Of a stretch of DNA of 64,000 bases, positions 59,061 through 64,000 are shown piece after piece. Position 1 is the stretch's first letter; each line of letters starts with the position of its first letter. The stretch is from Cricetibacter osteomyelitidis (GTDB lineage Bacteria > Pseudomonadota > Gammaproteobacteria > Enterobacterales > Pasteurellaceae): positions 1 to 64,000 of the forward strand of contig NZ_SLYB01000006.1 of assembly GCF_004340985.1 (NCBI RefSeq), read 5' to 3'. Under the pieces are notes generated by a model, which ran no database searches, was not told where the DNA came from, and worked only from the letters and a program-made list of their open reading frames with translations. The translations under genes were made by a program, and so were the position numbers.

Positions 59061-59321
59061 ATGGCTCAACATTATCCGATTTTGTACTCAGAGCTTCAAG
59101 AAGATAAAGAGATAGTATTATTTATTAAGCAACAATTTAGTAAAGGTTTAGCTGGTTTGGATAGAAGTATATTTAAAGAACTTGGCAATGAGTATAGTTT
59201 TGTTATACCAAATGCTAGAGTTTTTAAATATATAAAATGGGAAGATAACATATTAAATCTATATGAAATCCATTTTGACTCGGAAAAAAGATCAATTATT
59301 GATATTTTTCTTGTATTATAG
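59061..59321 (+). CDS. Small hypothetical protein in the restriction remnant region
   Basis: An 86-residue frame starting 2 bp after the PLD nuclease stop, MAQHYPILYSELQEDKE, ending SIIDIFLVL. It shows no known motif. Tight linkage argues for a real gene, but the abrupt hydrophobic end and the fragments around it suggest truncation. Confidence 0.45.
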   Translation: MAQHYPILYSELQEDKEIVLFIKQQFSKGLAGLDRSIFKELGNEYSFVIPNARVFKYIKWEDNILNLYEIHFDSEKRSIIDIFLVL

Positions 59322-59343
59322 AAATCCATAATTTTTCCGATAA

Positions 59344-60273
59344 AAAGTTACCTTCGATCTTATTCCTCGTTACTTTTTTAAAAACAATCATCAAGAATTA
59401 TTTAAATCCGCTTTCACTCCCTGTGATAACGTAGATAAAGATATTCAACTATCTGAAATTCACACCGCACTTACTTTTGATAATCAGGCTATTTATTCTC
59501 AAATTTATAAAGAGCACAACGTAGTAGTAGAAAATAGTGAACAAGCAGCTAAAGTGGTTGATGATTTACGCTTGCAGCGTTTTAATACATTAATTAATCA
59601 AAAATTCAATAAACCTACATTGCTTAATCTATTAAACCTTTTTGAAGCAAGAGATGATGAAATTGCTAAATTAGTTACAGATGAAGCGGATATTCCAACA
59701 ATTTTTGAATATATCCTTGCAGTAATTTGGTATGAAATCAGCGAGCGACAAGGTAATATTTTAGATTATATGAAATTATCGCTTTCAGCCGATTTATTGC
59801 CCAAAACCCACGCTGGTGGCGGTTATGCGGATATTATCTACGAATACGATAAAACAGCATATTATCCACAACATTCGCTATTGATTGAAGCCACACTTGC
59901 CGAAAGTACCAATCAACGTAGAATGGAAATGGAACCCGTATCGCGGCATTTAGGAGAATATCGATTAAAATATCAAAATCAGTTTGATTATAGTTTATTT
60001 ATCACAACATTCTTAAATCTCAATGTTATTTCAGATTTTCGTGGGCGTAAAAATAAGGATAATCCTTATTATGGGCGTAATGGCGAATATGTTGAGGGGT
60101 TAAAAATTATCCCGATAGATACGAAAGCCTTAGCCAATTTGTTGAAAAATAATGCGAAATATCGTGATTTATATTCTTTTTTTGAAGGGCAATATCAATC
60201 CGAATTAAAACCTAAAGAATGGTACGACAATATGCTTAGAGAGCAACCTGCGGTTTATCAGGTCAAACGTTAA
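59344..60273 (+). pseudogene. AlwI-family restriction endonuclease missing its 5' end
   Basis: The frame is open from 59344 with no Met until an internal GTG; it reads TFDLIPRYFFKNNHQELFKS at the start. The C-terminal half has the AlwI-family nuclease segment HSLLIEATLAESTNQRRMEM followed by EPVSRHLGEYRLKY, with acidic catalytic residues in place. Family members are over 450 residues; here about 310 remain. A Haemophilus uptake sequence (59465) lies inside. No cognate methyltransferase is visible. Confidence 0.75.
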
Positions 60274-60281
60274 ATAAGGTT

Positions 60282-60315
60282 ATGCAGTCTGAAAGATTTT
60301 TCAGACGGCATTTTG
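60282..60315 (+). terminator. Neisserial uptake-sequence pair
   Basis: ATGCAGTCTGAA (one mismatch, 60282-60293) and TTCAGACGGCAT (60300-60311) followed by TTTT. It lies between the AlwI remnant and the converging AraC gene. Confidence 0.88.
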
Positions 60316-60359
60316 ATTTTCTCTATTTTGCAAAAACCGGAAACCGATTTCCAAAAAAC

Positions 60360-61225
60360 TCACCCCAAACCCACCGCACTTTTCGGAGCAACGCCGAAAT
60401 AGCGTTTGTATTCGCGGCTGAATTGGCTCGGGCTTTCGTAGCCTACTTGGAAGGCGGCTTGGGTCACGCTGCATTGTTTGCTTTGAATCAGGCGTTTGGC
60501 TTCTGTGAGGCGGAAGGCTTTTTGGTATTGCAGCGGCGACATTGAGGTGATGTTTTTAAAATGGTGGTGGAAGCCCGACACCGACATTCCCGCCATATCC
60601 GCCAGCGTGTCGATGCTGAGGCTTTCGGCAAAATGCTGCTCGATCCATTGCGTGCTTTTGGCAATCCGTCGGGTGTGGCTGCCTTCGCTGACCAATTCCC
60701 GCAGCCGCCCGCCCTGTTCGTTTTTGAGCAGGTAGTAATAGATTTCCTGCACAATCAGCGGGGCGAGAAATTCGATGTCTTCAGGACTATTAAGCAAGTC
60801 AAGCAGGCGTTTGAAATGGCTGTCGAGTTGGGTTTCCAGCTCCCATTGCAGAAAAGCGCGGAATGTTCCCGCTTGTTTTCCGCTTTTATCAAGGCGGTTG
60901 GCGGCATTTTCGCCATCACTTCCGCCACCGTCAGCACATCAATTTTCAAGGTCATCATCAGATAAGGCTCATCAGGACTGGCTTTGGTGATGTTCACGCT
61001 CAGCGGTACATTCACGGGACAAAACATAAATTTGGAATGGTCGAAAGCGTAGCATTGGCTGCCCACGCTGATCTGCCGCTCACCCTGCAATACGATACAG
61101 ATACGCGGCTCGAGCATTTGGTTGCCCATCTGCATCGGGTGGTCGGCGTGTTGCAAAGTCAGGTTGGCAATCGGGGTATGCCAAATTTGGTTTTTCGGTA
61201 TAATCGTCAGTAATTTTTTCAGCAT
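60360..61225 (-). pseudogene. AraC-family regulator with a frameshift
   Basis: The N-terminal sensor part (MLKKLLTIIPKNQIWHTPIA, CIVLQGERQISVGSQ) runs to about 60870, then the frame changes: the original frame ends in unrelated residues at 60755, while another frame continues FLQWELETQLDSHFKRLLDL into the C-terminal AraC DNA-binding domain (AESLSIDTLADMAGMSVSGF, QVGYESPSQFSREYKRYFG). One inserted or two deleted bases explain it. It is divergent from ohr and may once have controlled it. A Haemophilus uptake sequence lies at the C-terminal end. Confidence 0.85.
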
Positions 61226-61290
61226 TTTAGAGAATCAGGCAAGTATTTTGCAGGAATGATATACCCTGTTGTGAAAATTTTCCACTACAA

Positions 61291-61372
61291 TTATTCGCAA
61301 TCACTGGAGTGATTGCTCACCCCTTCGGGGCCGTCGGCAAATCCGACGTTCAAAAACTAAAGTTTTTGTATC
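61291..61372 (-). repeat. Structured multi-hairpin repeat, copy 3 (divergent)
   Basis: On the minus strand the same order of hairpins is kept with changed sequence: CAAAAAC/GTTTTTG (61368-61351), GTCGG/CCGAC (61347-61333), CCCC/GGGG (61330-61320) and GCAATCACT/AGTGATTGC (61316-61297). The flanking uptake sequences are missing. It lies between the AraC remnant and ohr. Confidence 0.85.
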
Positions 61373-61422
61373 TCCAGTTTCAAACAAAACCCTTTACTAA
61401 CTGATTATCAAGGAGCAATACA

Positions 61423-61854
61423 ATGAAAATTTTTTACAGCACTTCAGCAACAGCAACAGGCGGCCGCGACGGTCATACTCAAGTTGACGACGGCTCTATC
61501 GGCTTTGATTTGGTCTCGTTCCAAAACGAAAGCGGCAAAGCCGGCACCAATCCCGAGCAACTGTTTGCAATGGGCTATGCCGCCTGTTTCGACAGCGCGA
61601 TGAACCACGTCGCCCCGACTTTGGGCTTGAAACCGACTAAATCTTCTACTACCGTCAGCGTGGGCATCGGTCAAAAAGCAGACGGTACATTCGCCCTCGA
61701 TTTGGACATTACCATCACCGTGGAGGGCTTGAGCGAAGCGGAGGCGAAAACCCTCATCACCCGCGCCCACGAAGTCTGCCCGTATTCCAACGCCACCCGT
61801 GGCAATATGGATGTGCGTTTGCACGTAAAAGTGGTTAATTCATTTGATTTATAA
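61423..61854 (+). CDS. ohr: Organic hydroperoxide resistance protein Ohr
   Basis: A 143-residue OsmC/Ohr-fold thiol peroxidase that reduces organic hydroperoxides. Both catalytic cysteines are present, in YAACFDSAM (near residue 50) and HEVCPYSNAT (near residue 125). The length is standard. It follows the third multi-hairpin repeat; usual OhrR control is not visible nearby. Confidence 0.95.
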   Translation: MKIFYSTSATATGGRDGHTQVDDGSIGFDLVSFQNESGKAGTNPEQLFAMGYAACFDSAMNHVAPTLGLKPTKSSTTVSVGIGQKADGTFALDLDITITVEGLSEAEAKTLITRAHEVCPYSNATRGNMDVRLHVKVVNSFDL

Positions 61855-61925
61855 GTGATAAATGATAAAAATGCTGAGTCGGGTCAGTCTGATTCTATAT
61901 TTTGCTAAAAAATAAGGAGAGAACA

Positions 61926-62600
61926 ATGTTAGATTTTGCTGCCACCGTACGTAACCGCCAATCCATCCGCAAATTTTTACCTACCCCGATGACGGAAGCG
62001 GAAATCCGTCAAGTATTGGAAGATGCGCAGCACGCCCCTTCTGCCTGCAATACCCAGCCTTGGCTGGTGCATATCGCTTCAGGCGAGACCTTGCAGCGTT
62101 TGTTGGCACGTTTTAGAAAGACTTTTTCAGATGGCATCAACCAAGCGGATTTCGAGTTTGATCAAAGCAAATATAAAGGCATCTACGAACCGCGCTGGCG
62201 TAACCAATATTCCCACGTATTCACCACCAGCTACGGCATTCCCCGTGAAGACAAAGCCGGCCGCCAAGTGGTGTACGACGACAATATCAACGGCTACGGC
62301 GCGCCGCATATGGCATTTTTGTTTATGCCGAGCATCGAAAATCACGATGTAAATATCGCCTCCGATGTCAGTATGTATTCGCAAACCTTCCTGCTTTCCT
62401 TAACCGCACGCGGTTTCGGCGGCATTCCGCAGCTGGCGTTGGCAATGTTTGCCGATGACGTGCGCGCAGAATTGGGCATTCCGAGCGACTATAAACTGCT
62501 GCACGCCATTTCATTCGGTCATCCCGATTGGGAAGCAATGCAAAACAAACACCACTTAGGCCGCGTGCCGGTGGAAAAAAGTGCGGTCTTGCATTGGTAG
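61926..62600 (+). CDS. Nitroreductase-family protein
   Basis: A 224-residue flavoprotein: FMN contacts RNRQSIRKFLPTPMTE at the start, APSACNTQPWLVH near residue 40 and FGGIPQLALAMF near the C-terminus. It may reduce nitro compounds, quinones or enones with NAD(P)H. The start follows AAGGAGAGAACA. The C-terminal codons KSAV are a Haemophilus uptake sequence (62579-62587), and a neisserial one follows the stop by 3 bp. Confidence 0.92.
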   Translation: MLDFAATVRNRQSIRKFLPTPMTEAEIRQVLEDAQHAPSACNTQPWLVHIASGETLQRLLARFRKTFSDGINQADFEFDQSKYKGIYEPRWRNQYSHVFTTSYGIPREDKAGRQVVYDDNINGYGAPHMAFLFMPSIENHDVNIASDVSMYSQTFLLSLTARGFGGIPQLALAMFADDVRAELGIPSDYKLLHAISFGHPDWEAMQNKHHLGRVPVEKSAVLHW

Positions 62601-62615
62601 TTTTTCAGACGGCAT
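62579..62615. promoter_or_regulatory. Adjacent Haemophilus and neisserial uptake sequences
   Basis: AAGTGCGGT at 62579-62587, inside the nitroreductase, and TTCAGACGGCAT at 62604-62615, after its stop, are only 16 bp apart. Confidence 0.95.
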
Positions 62616-62649
62616 CAAACAAAACATATTTGATTATTAGGAGTAAATC

Positions 62650-63108
62650 ATGAAATATGTACAAAAAACCATTGAATTTTTACAACTCGTTGCCACCAAC
62701 TTAACCGCCAACGCGTTAAACCACAAAACAATGTCAAAAATCTTTGCCACCCAAGGTTTCGGCAAACTTGCCGACAAATATGCGGAACACGCAACCGAAG
62801 AATTCGGTTTTGTCGAGCGGTTTCAGGATCGTATTTTGGATTTAGACGGCGAAATCCGCCAAGAAGCCATTCCCGCCCGTGTAGTATGCAGCGATATTGA
62901 AGATTATCTTGCCTATGATTTGCAGCAATCGGTGGAAGGCTTGCCGATCATTGAAGAGGTGATCAATGCAGGTTATTTAGATTTGACTTCTTACGATTTA
63001 ATGAAAGAGTATTACAAAGACGAAGAAGAAGATTTAAACTGGACAAAATCGCAAATTGATTTAATCAAAGCAATCGGCAAACCAAACTACTTAACTACTG
63101 TGTTATAA
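62650..63108 (+). CDS. Ferritin-like (bacterioferritin-related) protein
   Basis: A 152-residue helical protein. The segment [25 protein letters not shown] then [10 protein letters not shown] recalls the second helix and loop of bacterioferritin (there LADKIYEESIDEMKHAD), and [20 protein letters not shown] the later helices. Some ferroxidase ligands are not clearly kept (Phe where His is expected), so iron oxidation is doubtful. It lies 10 bp before the HpaI-type aldolase and is probably co-transcribed. Confidence 0.65.
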   Translation: MKYVQKTIEFLQLVATNLTANALNHKTMSKIFATQGFGKLADKYAEHATEEFGFVERFQDRILDLDGEIRQEAIPARVVCSDIEDYLAYDLQQSVEGLPIIEEVINAGYLDLTSYDLMKEYYKDEEEDLNWTKSQIDLIKAIGKPNYLTTVL

Positions 63109-63118
63109 GGAAAAAATT

Positions 63119-63907
63119 ATGCCAATGGTCAAAGATTATTTATACAACAGCTTCAAACACAATATCGAAGCAGGCAAAATGCAGTTCGGCGTAGGGCTGG
63201 AAACTACGTCGGCGGATGTGGCGGAAGCCTTGGCAACCACGGATTTCGACTGGCTGTTTATCGACGGCGAACACGGCCCGCATACGGTACAAACCATTTT
63301 AGCTGCGGCACGAGCCATCGCCCCTTACGATATGACACCGGTGGTGCGTATCGGCGAGGCTGGTACGGGTATTATCAAGCAACTGATGGATGCGGGCATT
63401 CAGAACATCATCGTGCCGAAACTGGAAAGCGGCGAAGAAGCGGAGCAGATTCTCTACTGGGCAAGCTATCCCTCCCGCGGCAACAGAGGTATGGGCGCTT
63501 CGGCATTCCGTGCCGCACGTTTCGGGCGTTATCCTGATTATCAAGAGCGCATTGAAAACGAAACAATGATTATGCTGCAAATCGAAAGCAAAAAAGGAAT
63601 GGAAAACCTTGACGATATCGTGAAAACCAAAGGTTTAGGAGCGATTTTCCTCGGTCCGGTGGATTTGGCGATAGATATGGGACACGGTATGAACATTTTC
63701 CACCCCGAAGTGGTCGAAGCAATGGAATATGCCATCAAACGCATTCAAGAGCTGGGCGTACCCGTCGGCACCATCGCCGCCACGCCCGAACAAGCCAAGC
63801 ATTACGCCGAAATGGGCGTAACTTTTCTCGGCATCGGTGCGGATACAATGTTTTTAACCGCAATGGCGGACAATACGTTGGCGAGTTATCAGGCTGCGTT
63901 GAAATAA
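63119..63907 (+). CDS. HpcH/HpaI-type class II aldolase
   Basis: A 262-residue TIM-barrel enzyme. The active-site segments are [15 protein letters not shown] (catalytic His/Asp), [18 protein letters not shown], the metal-binding [14 protein letters not shown] with Glu, and [13 protein letters not shown] with Asp. Family members cleave 2-keto-3-deoxy acids to pyruvate plus an aldehyde. The substrate is not clear. It follows the ferritin-like gene by 10 bp; another gene begins 75 bp after it. Confidence 0.9.
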   Translation: MPMVKDYLYNSFKHNIEAGKMQFGVGLETTSADVAEALATTDFDWLFIDGEHGPHTVQTILAAARAIAPYDMTPVVRIGEAGTGIIKQLMDAGIQNIIVPKLESGEEAEQILYWASYPSRGNRGMGASAFRAARFGRYPDYQERIENETMIMLQIESKKGMENLDDIVKTKGLGAIFLGPVDLAIDMGHGMNIFHPEVVEAMEYAIKRIQELGVPVGTIAATPEQAKHYAEMGVTFLGIGADTMFLTAMADNTLASYQAALK

Positions 63908-63930
63908 CAGCATTACAGGCTGTCTGAAAA

Positions 63931-63962
63931 CATATCGGATTGATTTCCAGACAGTTTTAAAC
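63931..63962 (+). terminator. Degenerate uptake-sequence-like hairpin
   Basis: AGGCTGTCTGAAAA followed by TTCCAGACAGTTTTAAA can form an imperfect stem. It resembles the AG-type neisserial uptake dialects more than ATGCCGTCTGAA, but with mismatches. Confidence 0.5.
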
Positions 63963-63982
63963 ATTTTAAGGACACAGAAAAT

Positions 63983-64000
63983 ATGAACCCGAAATTCCAA
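63983..64000 (+). CDS. Start of a gene cut by the right edge
   Basis: An ATG preceded by AAGGACACAG opens a frame MNPKFQ that runs off the window. Nothing can be said of its product. Confidence 0.5.

Noticed and set aside
59061-59321. Joining the 86-residue frame to the AlwI remnant as one frameshifted gene
   Set aside because: The two frames do not show a shared domain and a stop-rich AT segment separates them; there is no evidence they were once one protein.

Overview
The window is chromosomal DNA of a member of the Pasteurellaceae, close to Haemophilus or Aggregatibacter. The 9-bp Haemophilus-type uptake sequence AAGTGCGGT occurs throughout on both strands, often as inverted pairs that act as terminators. 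The order aspS-nudB-yebC-ruvC-ruvA-ruvB and the OmpP2-like porins also fit this family. I cannot name the species from sequence alone.

From 1 to about 35 kb the DNA is mostly core genome: an insertion-sequence remnant at the left edge, mfd, a TacA/TacT-like toxin-antitoxin pair preceded by 28 copies of a 7-bp repeat, four tandem porin genes each with its own promoter, CRP-like site and terminator, then rppH, lgt, thyA, trxA, purC, cmoB, psd, fklB, tpiA, ndh, pckA, cmoA, aspS, yebC and ruvCAB. One accessory cassette, an ABC-type ATPase plus a PIN-domain nuclease, sits between aspS and nudB. It is the best candidate here for an undescribed (defence-like) system.

From about 35 kb to the right edge the composition changes and the gene content becomes accessory: LysR and AraC regulators, three aldo/keto reductases, four alpha/beta hydrolases or esterases, flavin quinone reductases, an exported flavodoxin, a short-chain dehydrogenase, a cupin, a carboxymuconolactone-decarboxylase-like protein, a cyclophilin-like protein, a nitroreductase, Ohr, a ferritin-like protein and an HpaI-type aldolase. 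Together they look like an island for handling electrophiles, peroxides and small organic compounds. It also holds HipBA, two DUF4143 ATPases and restriction-enzyme remnants.

From 40.6 to 62.6 kb this island is studded with the neisserial DNA uptake sequence ATGCCGTCTGAA, usually as inverted pairs acting as terminators. I saw none of these before 40 kb. Haemophilus-type uptake sequences occur in the same genes, sometimes within 20 to 70 bp. The simplest reading is DNA taken up from Neisseriaceae sharing the same niche. Three copies of a roughly 85 to 110 bp multi-hairpin repeat lie in the island, and the divergent copy keeps its stems by compensating changes. Several island genes carry single inactivating lesions (an NTF2-like gene, a LysR, an aldo/keto reductase, an AraC).
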